This document shows, in pieces, positions 50,370 through 63,004 of a stretch of 64,000 bases of DNA (within the stretch, counting starts at the first letter, position 1; every line of letters begins with the position of its first letter). The notes beneath the pieces were generated by a model. That model had not been told where the DNA came from, searched no databases, and worked only from the letters and a program-made list of their open reading frames with translations. Origin of the DNA: Pterobdella sp. o SKG-2022 (Eukaryota; Annelida; Clitellata; Hirudinida; Piscicolidae); contig OZ038321.1 in NCBI GenBank assembly GCA_964035795.1, positions 6,443,696-6,507,695 on the forward strand, given 5' to 3'. Both the position numbers and the translations under genes were made by a program.

Positions 50370-53300
50370 TCATTCAGAAATTGCAGCATTGTCTGCTGGT
50401 ATTGGTTGTCTTTTATAGTTGGGGTTGACTACCAGGAACAAGACAACAGTAACAAAGAGGATCAGAAACAGACCTATTATGTTCACCAAAATGCCCTCCG
50501 GTACAAATTTAGAGTATTCTTCTCCCCTGAGGGTGTTTAAGGTGGGTGTATGTTGATATTATTAATAAATAGACACATAAGCTAAAAAACCAATAAATTA
50601 GCACTGAATTTTGACGAGTTTAGCCTTGAGTTTAAAATTTGACTTATAACTTAAAGGAATACTGATTGTGAGCAAACTTTAATAATGATTACTAATAAGT
50701 TTAGCTTAGTGAGATGCTAGAATAAAAATAACTAAGTTCAAAAGATTTCCGATCTGGTGCCTAACGTGCAATTACAGAATGATAAACTGTCAAAATAAAG
50801 CCAGAACTACTACCCAGTTTTCTAGCGGAACTCTCAATGTTTGCGGTTTAACTAGCAACACAAAAAGAGAATGCTTAGATGAACTTTTTGCCGACTACAA
50901 CTTAGACGTACTTTGCCTCCAAGAAACAAAAACAAAAAACGAGAAAACAATACAACAAAAAAACAGCACTCTACACTCACTCTTTTCCAGCACACACCAC
51001 TACGGTCTCGGATTTGCAGTAAGAAAAGGACTAATCTCACCACGCACAACATTTCGGACAGAGTTACAATACTAGAAGGCAATCTCAAAGGTGCACATTT
51101 CAAAATAGTGAACTGTTATGGACCAACACAAATCCTCTCAAATAAAAAAAAAGAAATCTATGAAGAATTTCTTGAAGTACTCCAGGCAAATATAAAAACA
51201 AAATCAAACCAAATACTTATATTACAAGGAGACTTTAATGCAAAAATAAGCAGAAGCTCAATCAATTCTACACAAAAAGGCCACTTTTCAAGAGGACGTG
51301 AAAATAAAAATGGCAGCTTGTTAAATGAATTTTTGGCAATCAACAATTTAACTGCCACCAACACACTCTTCAAACATCCTGCCAGACACCTAACCACATG
51401 GCAAGGAAAACTGAATAACAAAATGGTTTTTAACACAATAGACTACATCATCACTCAACAAAAAATCATCAGCTACATCAAAAACTCCAGAAGCTACTCT
51501 GGTATAAAACTATCAACAAATCACAGGCTTGTCAAAGTGATACTGCAAATACCAGAACCCCACCAACTTTGGAAAAAACCTAAACAACAAAATACAAAAC
51601 TCACTTATCAATAGACAAATATCAAAAACTTCTCAAATATGATATCAACCAATTTCACAAATATTGAAGATTTTCAAAAAATAATATATAAATCTGCCCT
51701 GAAATGTTTCAAAAAGCAAAGCAACCAACAAACTAAAATAAAAGACCCAGAAAAAAACAAACTTAAGAACAAAATCAATAAAATCAGAAACATTTTGAAA
51801 AATTGTAAAATAAATCAAACCACAAAAATAAACTTAAACAAAGAAAAACACATCATACAAAAACAAATTAACAAAAAATGCTTAGATAACAAATCCTGAA
51901 TAACAGAAGAACAATTGAAAGAAATAGAAAATTCAAACTACAATCAAAGAATGCCTAAGGCAATAAAACAACTGAACATCAAACATAAAACTCCACCACC
52001 TCCCTATACCAACTTTCAACTCACTTCATACTATAAAGAAAAATTCAACAAGTCTACAACAGCAACACAACAAAAACAAGAAAACCAAACACATATCAAT
52101 GTCAAAATAACCAATAGTGAAGTCAACTCTGCCATAAAATCACTCGAAAACAATAGATCACCAGGCTATGACAATATCGTAGCAGAAATGATGAATATAT
52201 TGAGTAGTACAACCATTGACAAACTTACTCATATAATAAACACCACAATCAACAACAAACAACCTCACCAACTTGGCCTTGGCGTCCTACTCCCTATACC
52301 AAAACACAATAAAACCAAAAAAGTAGAAAACACCAGACCAATAATACTACTCTCCACCATTAGAAAAATAATATCACTCATCACTCTAAATAGACTAAGA
52401 CCAACAATAGAAAACTACCTATCACCCAGCCAAGCTGCCTATAGGAAAGGTAGATCCATAGAAGACATTGTATGGACACTCAAACTAGAAATAGCAAGCA
52501 CATTAAGCACCAATAACAAAATCACAATCCATGGTATAGACTTATCCTCAGCCTTTGACTCGGTCAACAGAGTAAAAATGATGGAGATATTGCATACAAT
52601 CTGCTCCAAGGAAGATATGAAGTTGATACATTTTCTACTCAATGAAACCAGTCTGAGAGTGAGAACCAAAGAGGTAGGACCCACTTTTGACACCAATATT
52701 AGCATTCCTCAAGGAGATGGTCTCAGTCCAGTACTTTTCACCACATACCTAGAAGCAGCGTTGAGAGAAGTCAGAAATAATGTCCATGCCCAAGACATTG
52801 CATATGCTGATGATGTTGATTTCATTAGCAAAGACGGCGTCAACCTAAATATAGTGGAAAAAATATTGGAAAAGTGGAGCCTAAAAATGAATTCCACGAT
52901 AACGGAGACTCTCAAAATCGGATCAGGCAACGAGTGGAAAAATGCGAAAAAACTGGGCATGCTACTCGATACAAAGCAAGGGTGGAAAAGGCGAAAGCAA
53001 CTAACAACAACGGCAATGCTCAAGCTAAAAAAAATATGGAACTCGAGCATAACAAGAAACAAAAAGTTAAGAATCTACAAAGCATACGTTCAAAGCATCA
53101 TGCTTTTTGGTTGTAGTACGTGGGCAATGGACAAGGGGATGGTTAGATCGGTGGACAGTTTCAACCGAAAAATGGTGCAGTATGTATGTGGGGTTTTCTG
53201 GCCAAACCGCATGAAAACAGAAACCGTGAATGCCCTGATTGAACCAGCCTCTCAAATCGTGACAAGGCGACGCTGGCAAATGTTAGGCCATATTCTGCGC

Positions 53301-56300
53301 ATGGATGATCTGGTTCCAGCTAAACGATCCACCATCAATTGCCTCAAGAAAAAAAAACGCAAAGCGTGGAAGACCTAGCACCAGCCTTCTTACAATGATC
53401 AATTACAATCTAAAAGCCCACAAACTAAACATAGATCAAGCAGTTGAACTGGCGCAAGACAGGGACCTATGGAAGCTGGAGGGAAGCCGTACACCGGCGA
53501 ACGAAGATCTTTGAAAATATTTGCACACTAAATTTTATCTCTATTTTTGTCTCTTCGTAAACCCTAATAAATAAATAAAAGTTAAAAAGTATTATTTAAT
53601 AGCTGAAAATCTCAAAACTCTTTATACATCAAATTTTTTAAATGAGCGTAAATGACTTTTGAAAGATGTGAAACCGGAAATATTAACACTCATTGTACCT
53701 AAAAAAATTTTCAATACCAATTAATCTTTTTAAATTGTAGTCGTATATAATGTTGAAACCAAAAATTTTCAGATCTTTGTTGAACATATAAGATTACACA
53801 GCTGTTGTCCAATTACCAGTTGAGACAGCAGTCTTATTGATTACTTAGCAATTCAGGAATAATCAATTTTATTTGAAACAACCTTCTCATAAACTGCTAG
53901 TCCGAACTAACATCCCACTAAAAATTATCGGAATTCAAAATGCGCTGTTCCAACAATTGGGCAGTCTTTCTTACCGTTGTCAACTAGTATCATCCACCAA
54001 GCCAAATGACAATGATATCAAAACTTGAGTCTTTCAGCATTTGCGGCCAAAGTCCATTGTGTTCCAGGTTATAACAGAAAAGTAGCACTAAGTTGGATGC
54101 AGTTTAATGCTGATGTTCAAAAGATTTGTTCTAAACTATTTCATCTAAAGTGTTCAAAATCAAAATGCATAAAATGATCCCAGAAAATATCCTGTGCTCA
54201 ATTTCGCGTCTCAAAAGTGTAAAATCTGAGTGTTATGAAACCACGATCAAAGTCTTTATACCAATGAATAGATTCAAATTACTGAACCACATGATATGAA
54301 TTATTGTTTTAATCCTTAGATTAAAATAAAAATAAAATTAAGAAAAACGTTTTTGGCGATGTTATATAATATGTAATGAAATGCCACTATATATTACATC
54401 ACTGTGATTAGTTTGAATACTCAAATAAGCAGCTTTTGAGTGAAACATGAACAAAGGCATTTATTTTTCTATCTATCTACTTCATATCAACTTATCTACC
54501 ATCCATACCACAACACTCACACGGTCCAAAGGGTGTTCTCAGTGATGCCAGTGAGACAGGCCATCAAGGCCAGCACTAGAATGCAGACTCCAGAAAACAA
54601 ATGAATAGGCATTATCAAACGTCTCACTGCCGCAGAACTGAAGGGCAGGAAGAATACCAAAAAGCCAAATAGCCACTGTTAGGGTTTGAATGGAAATAGT
54701 TGTATAAAATGACATAGATAAAAACATATATAAAAATTATTAAATGTATATAAATGCTATATTATATGTAATAAAAGTTTTTATGAGTTTTAATTAATAG
54801 TTTCACTCATATTTTAGTTTAAAACTGGAATCTATGGATAAGACTCGTGTAAAAGTACGCCCTGCACGAAAAACCTTAGTTTTAATTACTTCTCAATCTC
54901 CTTCAAACAATTTTATATTTTAATATATCTTGAAGTAATATTTCAACTAAATATTATGAAAAGTTTTACAATCACTTCATTATTTTGGCTAAAGCGGTAT
55001 ATGGTTTGAATGTGTTATAATTCGATAAAAAAATTATTAGTCCAGAAAGGAAGCTTTAGCTGGCGAAAAGCTTTAAACCTAATTACAAGAATGGATTTAA
55101 AACACAAAAAACTTAATGACAAAATCTACAATGCTTTTCTAAAACATAATTTCGATTATTCACTCAAACACAGTAAGACATGTTTCATCAGATTTTGGCC
55201 TTCATTTGAATAACTATCGACGAATTCATTTTGAACTAATATTATTCTGTACTTGCTTGACTTCAAGTTACACAAATTTCATCACTATTACTCTGAACTT
55301 AAATAAATAAATCTTTGAATAAATTGATTTTAATTTTTTCTTTTAACTTTTAAATAATAATAAATATTACCATGAAAAATCAATCGAAATTAATAAAGAT
55401 CATAAAATTATATTCACTATGGTCACAACTATTAAACCATATTTAAAATCATTCAATACATATCAGTATCGTCCCAACATCAAATAACACTAACTTGGAA
55501 AGCGAACAAAGTGACAGTGATGATGCCAATCCAACTGTGCAGAGAATACAAGTGTTGTATGGGCTCTTTGGCCATTTCATGAGAGTCCCATACAGCTTTC
55601 AAGCCAGTGACAGAAAAAGCTAATACCAAAAGATGGATTATACCATGTGCCACTTTTAATAGGATTTTCTTGCTGTTCCTGAACACCCGGTACACGAGAA
55701 TGGCTGTGGGTTGTGATTGAATTAATTGTGTTCTTTGTTATTAGTAGTAAATCACTAGAAAATTTAAAAATTAACTGAGTTATCTATTTATTAAAAAAAC
55801 TTAGTTTTTTTATTTATAGATGACACTATTGTATTATTATTGAGTTTGATTAAGCATTGACTTAGAAACAATATGATATTGGACCCATACTCTTTTCTCT
55901 ATATACTTTTCCCATTAGCAAGATCATAAAAAAGCATGCCGTTTTATACCATCAGTTTGCTGATAATATCACTCTCTACCGGTGCCTCTTAACTTGATCC
56001 TCAACCCAGTCTCACTAAGATTTCCGAATGCGTTACTGACCACAATTCTTGGTTTACCAACAATCACCTCATACTGAATCTCACCAAAAGCGAGGTAATG
56101 TTTGTTGGCACTCCTATTCTTCTTGCTAAATACAATCTCCATACTGAAGTCACTTTAAATGGCACTAACCTTCCAATATCGTCCAAACTGAAAATACTAG
56201 GTGTAACCCTTGATTCTAGCCTCAACTTCACACACTGCCTCTCAGATTATACAAGCATCTAACTTTCATCTCCATGCGATCAAGCAAATACGCAAATTCC

Positions 56301-59300
56301 TACCCCTTAACACTGCCGTTGCCTTGACAAGCTCTTTAGTTTTTTTCCAGGCTCGGCTATTGTAACTCTCTTTTTTGTGGACTTCCGAACTGACTCATCT
56401 CAAAATTATAGTCTCGCCAAAATCGCGCTGCCAAAACTGTTCTTCAAGCCGACTACTATTCTTCATCTCGTGTTTGCCTCAAGCACCTTCATTGCCTGTC
56501 GGTCGCATCAAGATCCCCGTTCAAGTTACTGTGGCTCACCGCTAATATTCTTTATTTTAATTAGCCGGCTTAATTAGATGAGCTTTGTTCTATCAGACAG
56601 ACAGGGTCTCTCAGGTCTTCGAACTCTGGGGTATGGCTGTATCAACCTGTCTCTTCTAACTCTTTTTTACATCGCTCTTTTTCCCATATCACCCCTCATT
56701 TATGGAATTATCTTCCACTTAATCTGCGTCTTTCACCTCCTCTTAAAAATTTCCGCAGCATTTAAAAACGCATTTTTATAGCCGCATTTCCAAATTTTTT
56801 TTCAAGCGCCTCTACAGCAAACCTAGTTCACAAACTGCACGCTCTACAAATAATAATAATAACAAAATTGAACAAAATGGTTTAACCTGTGTTTTCAATT
56901 TTTTAAGATTATAATCATTATTATATTATTATTATTATTCTATTGGGGTTATATTTTTTTTGAATAAAATTATTTTCTAATATTTTATCTATTTTATCAT
57001 TGCGTCATATCTTCTCCCAAATAGCCCTTACAGCTCAACTGGTAGAGCATTTGACTAATTATCTAAAGTTACCGGGTTCGATCCCGTGTTGGAGCGACTA
57101 TAAGCACCTATTCTACAGTGTATTTTAACTACATTAAATTTTTAGAAAGCACTTTGGTCTGCAAGGAAAAGCGCTTTATAAATACAACATTACATTACAT
57201 TATACATTAGACTGCACTCCTGTACCGAGAAGGACAACCACTTCCCCTCCAATTTACATAAAGGATTTTCCTCTATTATTCTGATAAAAAAAAACGTATT
57301 ATTTTATTTATGTCTTGTAGCCCAGACTAAAAATCAAGTTGCAAATTATGGGTAGTCAAGATGAGTGGTTGCCACAATTAGACGATATGCTTCTTTTGCA
57401 TCTACTAAGATGTATTGTACGAATGGAATTGACACCAAAAAATTAGAAAAAGTACTACAAGAGTTCACTATCAGTCAGGTTATGGAAGAGGGAACAACTG
57501 TAAGGTCCTTGTGTAGTTTATTGTGGCACAAAGGAAAAGCGTTTTGGAAATGCAATTTGCATCAAAGTAATAAGCATTTGATTTGAAAATTATGTTCATC
57601 AATAACTTTTTATGGTTGAAAAATAAATCTTTTGAATCTAAAGATGCTTTTAAAATGCACCAAGTTTTTCGTAAACCTTATATTTTCAAGTACATTGAAT
57701 AAATTTGCGAAATAAGTTGTTTCATAGTTTTTAGATTATTAATTTCCATATGGCAAACTTTTCCAATCTTTATTATTATTTCATTTTTTTTATTACTACT
57801 ATTTCTATAACCATCTTTTTCAGATAACTAGAATGAAGTTGGTCATATGAGAAGTCAGTCTGAGAAAAATTGAAGGGTTATGTAATCAGTAAGAAAATAT
57901 CTTTTAAATAGTTCTTAAAAAAATATCATTACATATAAGAAGTCGTTGATGCCTACTGACAAATTATTGGCATATTAGAAAATTTCTCAATGAATTCTTA
58001 TATATTTAATGCTTATTGGTAGAAAAATAGCTAATGTTTGTTGATATTGTGATTATTTGTTCATTATTGATGAATTGATTTTAAAATTGTCATCATGTGC
58101 CTTACTTTATCACATACATTTATAAATTACATGATCCAATCTACTTTAGCAGAAACAATGAAAATATTTATTTAGAACTTTAAAACTTCTAAAATAGATT
58201 TTTAGTTTTCAAAAATAAAACATCGAAATTTTCTAGTTATCTTTCATTCTGAACAAAATTTATAGTTTAAATTATTCAAAATAATGATACATGAAAGTTC
58301 TGCATTTTCATTATATATTGAAATAGTACTAATCTAATTAGATTATACTTCTGTACATATTTCAGTAGCTGGAGTTGACAACAGTCGGCCTAGATTATTG
58401 ATACTACTCATATCAAAATTAATAAAACAAGCTAGTTATTTAAAACAATTGCTATAGATTGCTAGCCCGAGCTAACATCAACTTGGAATTATCAAAATCA
58501 ACAAACATCGGTACCACACTTGAGCAGTTTGCCTTGCTGTTGTCAAAAAAGAAGGATTATCCGTCAAGCCGAAAGAAAACGATACCAAGATATCATTTTG
58601 TTGATATCTACTACAGAACTCTACTGTTATCCAGATTATAACATAAAAAGAAATTCGTTTGACAAAAACTTTATGAATATTTAAAAATGTTGAACTCAAA
58701 AACTGCTCAAAAATTCTACTCCAAAATATCATGAAATTCATAAAAACTTAAAGTTAACACCACTGTAACGTTGTGTGCTTAAGCATTACGTTTATTATAA
58801 TGTTAAAACTCAAAACCATATCTGTTATAAATTCAACGTAATAACGACCAAAGCCCTCCCATACCTTCCCCATAAAAGAAGACCATGCCAAGAACCATGA
58901 ACAAAGGATGGTAAGTGAACGATTGCTCTTTGAACCACACAAAACCCCCATGAAAATGAGCCATCCATACACCCACCATTATAACACTCGCTACTCCAAG
59001 GACCTGCGGGTTACGGTGATGGTGTAGAGATGAGTGTTTTGGTGAAGGTAGTAGTGGTGATGTTGATATTATATAACAGTAATTATAACATTATCCTATT
59101 TTAATTGTTCATGCATAAGTGACCTTTAATTGAGATAAAAAATCAGTTGACAATTACTTTCAATAGCTTTTCTTAATACTTCAATGTTTTTTCTTATACC
59201 ATAATTTTAAAATAAATAGAAATTTTTCACTAATTTTTTGTTTAAAACTGAGTCTAGACATATGTCAAAATTCAATTATGAGAATTTGAGATCATATTTT

Positions 59301-60044
59301 TTATATATCTGTTAAATTAATTAAAATGAATATTGCAAATCAATGTGTAAAGATTTTATTTATGGAAAATCTAATTGTGAATAACAGACTCAAATGAAAA
59401 TTTTTTGTCCCATTTAATTTTCAATCAAATAATTTTCCTCAGCCTTTTTTCACCAACACAAGGTCTAAAGAGCAGATCCTTAATTTTTGAAAGTGATGTT
59501 TGAGTTGTTTATAATGGCTGTAGACAGACTTACTATAATGTGATCCTTTTATTCTATTACATGTAACTACTAAGCTTTCAATATCATTAAGTATTTTCAT
59601 CAGCCTATGAATTTTAGCTTTTTTTTTTATAAATCAAGAAAAAAATTGAAAACCAGAAGCTAAGTATTTTTAGGCATGGTGAAAACCCTAATGTGCAATT
59701 ATACTGATTATCAAAATACTCCCTTTCATGAAACAACATTAAATTGTAAAATTTGTGCATCTAGGTACTTAGAGTACTAAAAAAAATTTTTAAATCTTAG
59801 TATATTATCAGTTTGCATTACTTAGCTCAGCCAGGGATATCTTTGGACCCCATTTACAATATTTTGGCATTTGGAATTTATTCAATGTGCCTCATTTATT
59901 TAATGCCTTCCATATATATAATTGAAATCAATTCCATTTATTTATACTGAAGCCTCTTACTTGGCTTGCAACCAGCACCACAGTGAACACCCTCATACTA
60001 AACCTTCTTTCCTCGCTGTGAGACATTGACTCATAATTATCCAT
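50370..60044 (-). CDS. CYB561: Cytochrome b561 transmembrane ascorbate-dependent reductase
   Basis: Exons: 60044-59961, 59003-58865, 55703-55495, 54675-54521, 50526-50370; 744 nt, 247 residues, in frame throughout (human CYB561 is about 251). The protein is a six-helix membrane protein: helix 1 FSMRVFTVVLVASQVLGVAS, then WMAHFHGGF, YHPLFMVLGMVFFYGEAILV, helix 3 with VAHGIIHLL, helix 4 LYSLHSWIGIITVTLF, helix 5 MPIHLFSGVCILVLAL and ITENTLW, helix 6 ILVNIIGLFLILFVTVVLF. The four histidines known to bind two hemes are present: YHPLF, AHGI, LHSWIG, PIHLF. Family role: moves electrons from cytosolic ascorbate across a vesicle or plasma membrane to monodehydroascorbate or ferric iron. The donor at 54521 (GTGAGT) was chosen because it keeps frame into GEEYSKFVPEG. 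Introns contain a LINE, an L2-like remnant, a SINE and two copies of an unclassified repeat. The gene is head-to-head with the TPPP gene. Confidence 0.95.
50780..53580 (+). mobile_element. Non-LTR retrotransposon (endonuclease + reverse transcriptase), broken
   Basis: The plus strand encodes an APE-type endonuclease (TLNVCGLTSNTKRECLDELF, LDVLCLQETKT, YGLGFAVRKGL, QGDFNAKIS, STNHRLVK). A basic linker follows, then a reverse transcriptase at 51915-53378 (NNRSPGYDNIVAEMM, RPIILLSTIRKI, IDLSSAFDSVN, IPQGDGLSPVLF, catalytic AYADDVDFI) and a tail with RRRWQMLGHILRMDD and LAQDRDLWKLEG ending near 53514. Frameshifts near 51045, 51610, 51655 and 53370 and a stop at 51897 (probable Trp to stop) make it defective. 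The 3' end is AATAAATAAATAAA. It lies in the last cytochrome b561 intron, antisense to the gene. The clade is uncertain, possibly RTE-like, and related to the fragment at 34890-35420. Confidence 0.9.
53815..54180 (+). repeat. Unclassified dispersed repeat, copy A
   Basis: Matches 58370-58660 with many substitutions. Shared blocks include CTGCTAGTCCGAACTAACAT versus TTGCTAGCCCGAGCTAACAT, followed by similar AATTATC, TTG(A)GCAGT and TTGTCAA words in the same order. No open frame. It lies in the cytochrome b561 intron before the exon at 54521. Confidence 0.55.
55890..56860 (+). mobile_element. L2/CR1-like LINE, 3'-end remnant
   Basis: Frames joined across stops read QFADNITLYRC (a decayed FADD/YADD catalytic box), FTNNHLILNLTKSEVMFVGT, SKLKILGVTLDSSLNFT, then a region resembling LHWLSVASRSPFKLL, and finally PHLWNYLPLNLR followed by FRSI and KRIF. 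This series is the usual C-terminal part of L2/CR1-clade reverse transcriptases. The 3' end reads ACGCTCTACAAATAATAATAA, an L2-type tail. Stops and frameshifts show it is dead. It sits in a cytochrome b561 intron, antisense. Confidence 0.85.
57023..57211 (+). mobile_element. tRNA-derived SINE, copy 2
   Basis: The tRNA-like head GCCCTTACAGCTCAACTGGT has an A box, and GGTTCGATCCC is a clear B box. The family body follows: CACCTATTCTACAGTGTATT and CTACATTAAATTTTTAGAAAG. The tail AAAAGCGCTTTATAAATAC is followed by (CATTA)n. It is nearly colinear with the copy at 63715. Confidence 0.92.
58370..58660 (+). repeat. Unclassified dispersed repeat, copy B
   Basis: Diverged copy of the sequence at 53815-54180. 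Both contain CAGTC followed by GATTA, a GCTAG(C/T)CCGA(G/A)CTAACATC block, and a downstream CAGATTATAACA/CAGGTTATAACA block. It lies in the cytochrome b561 intron just before the exon at 58865. No coding capacity is seen. Confidence 0.55.
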
Positions 60045-60728
60045 TTTGGATCTGCAATGATGATAAGATGGGTTGTAGTTTGTGTGAGACAAGAGTGGAT
60101 TGAAATCTTCAGGCTTACAATGATTTGAAAAAGAAATAAACAATTTAGTTTAAACACATCTGAAAAAATAAAAATTTTCGTTTTCACTGTAAATATATGA
60201 ACTTTTTATGATTCACTTGAGTATTTATGATGTTCAATGTAATATATTGCAATATGAATAAAGTCATGTGTAATTCAAGTTTATATTCATGAATAAGTTT
60301 TGTATAACTTGACTTCAATGTTTGAAATAATTGCTTGATAATAATTTCATTGTTGTATTTGTTATTTATTTTAACTAAATCATTTTGAGAATAGATTAGT
60401 TGATTACTAAGGTAATAGTAGAAAATTATCCTATTATCTTTCGAGCAAAAAACTGAAAAAAAGCAAAAAACAGTATTATAACCTTCAACTATTGAAAATA
60501 TCTCAAATGAACGCAAAATAACTACTTAAGGAAGTCCTTTTCAAAAGCAGCTGTTCAATAAGAAGACTTGAAACCTGAGTGCACTTTTATATTTATATAT
60601 TTTACAGAATATGTGAAAGATGTTTAATATACACTATTATAAATAAAATTCACATAAGAAAAAATTTCTAAGTTAAGCTGAAAATTTCTTTTAAAATCCT
60701 TGTATCATAGGGTCACGTAATTGTTAAC

Positions 60729-60741
60729 GTTGCCAAGTAAC
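60729..60741 (+). promoter_or_regulatory. X-box (RFX-type) motif upstream of the TPPP gene
   Basis: GTTGCCAAGTAAC fits the X-box form RYYNYY(N1-3)RRNRAC bound by RFX factors that drive ciliary genes. It lies 53 bp before the TPPP ATG, within the distance typical for functional X-boxes. It is palindromic, so strand is nominal, and it could also serve the divergent cytochrome b561 gene 685 bp away. No other motif this good was noticed in the shared promoter. Confidence 0.6.
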
Positions 60742-60793
60742 CGAAATCAACACAATAAACCTTGAACGTAAAAAATTCTAGAAAAAACCAAAA

Positions 60794-61650
60794 ATGTCTG
60801 TGAACGATCTCAAAGAAAACTTCAAACAATTTGCTTCCAAAGCAAACAACGCAGAAATGACCTCGATGGACTTGACAAGGTGGTGCAAGGATGCAGGCAT
60901 TTTTGGAAAGTTTTGCAACTCCAACCACGTAGACATTTCTTTTTCGAAAGTTAAAGGAAAAGATAGGTAAAACAAAATAGCTTTCTATCAAAAAATATCC
61001 ACAAATAACTAGTTTCAAAGAAAAATTTTAAAACTAAAAGTTTAATGTTGAGTTAAATGACTTTGTTTTTCAGAAACTTGACTTTTGACAAACTGGACGC
61101 TTTGTTGACTGAAATGGCAAAAAAGTACAAGGACGATATAAAGGCAGCTGATGAAAACGAAGCGAAAGCGGCCCTCATTCTCAAATTGGCGTCTGGGAGT
61201 AAACAGATGCATGGAACCACTGTACGTTTATATATTAAAAGTTCTAGATAAAATTGCTCTATATTCGAAAATTTTTTAGCATGCTTTCAATACGGTAAAA
61301 CAAAAAAATACAAAGTACCTGTTGTAAAAAGTTGGGCATTTTAAGACTAACACTATCATGTATCTATCAATCAGTTAGATTAGAGTTTTGTGAAGGAAAT
61401 TGCAAAAGCTAAGCCTCTATGGCAATTTGATGGTCGTATAACGTTGTTTTAACTTACCATGCTCGATAGTTTTGAAGTGGCAAAAAACACCAAAACTCTC
61501 AAAAAATCAGATAATCTCAAGGTTTAACCCTAACAGCAAACACTTCACGTGGGAGGTGTGGACAAGTTGACAGATACTGTTCTCTACACTGGAGCCCACA
61601 AGGAGAGGTTCGATGCTGAAGGAAAAGGCAGAGGACTTGATGGCCGCTAA
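60794..61650 (+). CDS. TPPP: TPPP / p25-alpha family protein
   Basis: Exons 60794-60966, 61074-61221, 61537-61650; 435 nt, 144 residues, in frame. The N-terminal p25-alpha domain begins [20 protein letters not shown] and continues [27 protein letters not shown] and [17 protein letters not shown]. The C-terminus has the family hallmark [20 protein letters not shown] followed by [10 protein letters not shown]. Vertebrate TPPP3 is about 176 residues, so this is a short member without the long disordered N-terminus of TPPP1. Known role: binds and bundles microtubules. The family is retained in ciliated and flagellated lineages and linked to axonemes. The gene starts 749 bp from the cytochrome b561 ATG in divergent orientation, and an X-box-like site lies 53 bp upstream of the ATG. 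The start codon follows an A-rich leader. Confidence 0.95.
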
Positions 61651-63004
61651 AAGTAACATCTTATGCACTTCATTTGCTTTCTTGTCACTACATTGATATT
61701 AAAAAACTGAGAACTTGTTTTGATGCCGTTAATATTATTTAGCTTAGAGTTGTTAGATGACTTTATAAACTATGTAGTTAGTTTTTTGTTGATTACTCGT
61801 TGTTTTAGTTAGTATCAAGTTTGTTGTTTTGACCACAAAAGATTCAAAATCACTATTATAGTTAATTTGATGTGAACACAACGATTTCAAAATTTATTTA
61901 AACCAGTTTTGGATATCTAAAATATCATCTTCAATAATAATAAGATGCCCAAAAGTTTGGTTTAAATATTTAAAAAAAAGCTACAAATTGTGTTTGATAT
62001 TTATTGTTTTGGCTACTTTATTAAATATACCATTGTTAGACATTCAAATCATAGCTTCAACCAAATGTTTTAAATTGTTATACAAGTATTTAATCTGTTT
62101 GAATCTATTTAATGTTATACACTGCTTTAAAAAGTAATTTCACGCTTCTATTTCAAATCATTATGATTTCTTAGTTATACTGTTTTTTGATTGATTATAA
62201 AATTTATACTTAGATCCGATAACATCAAAAAAATTGATAATACCATCTGCTGAATGATTTAGATTGTGATTTTTCACACCTTGTTTTCAAAATGTTTCAC
62301 AGACAAATAAAAAAATAGCGTTTGTTTTTTGTAATTTCGGAAAAATCAAAAATTTTAATGAAATAATTTTCACACTTATTTCGTAAAAATTGCAAGTATA
62401 CTAGCGTAGGTAAAAATGTTTAGCTCTATTTTGAAAGCGCTACTGTGTGCTTTTTATTTAGGTGCTTTTGCAAATGGCTGGTGTGAAATGGACATTTGAT
62501 TTTTTGATATTTTACTTGGTTTCTAAGCTGAAAAGCATTGAAAATAGTAATTGTGTGTTTTTCAAACATTTTCACTTCCGCAATGTGGGGAAGTTGTGAT
62601 AATTAATTGCAGGTGATTGTTTCCTTGTATGTGAAACGAGTCGATGAAAAAAGGTTTTGGCTTGGGAAGCTTATATAAAGCTTTTAAATAGTTTTCTATA
62701 TATCTAATTCGGATTGACCCAGGCTTCCAGTTCAACTGTACATATTTTTTTCAAGTATCTACATTCAAGTTTTATTTTGAAACGTTTTGCATCATGACAT
62801 TCTAGTTTGAACCATGGATCTTTGATGAATCCGAGTAGCTTTGATTGGTAGAATTTTATCAAAAATCACTAAAAGTGTAGAATTGTAAAGTTGAGTCAAA
62901 ATTAAGATTAGTGACAGAAGTTATAAAAGAGTTTTCAACTTTATGAGCAAACTTTATCAAGATATAAAAGTTTCAATTGTCTCACTTTGAGATCAGTGTA
63001 AATA
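61651..63004. other. TPPP 3' region and intergenic DNA
   Basis: It contains the presumed TPPP 3' UTR. AATAAA occurs at about 62306 (ACAAATAAAAAAATAG) as one possible poly(A) signal. I see no other gene; the sequence is AT-rich and unique-looking. Confidence 0.5.

Noticed and set aside
57365..57586. 73-residue plus-strand open frame in a cytochrome b561 intron
   Set aside because: It has a somewhat protein-like composition but no recognised motif, no splice context and no neighbouring exon.
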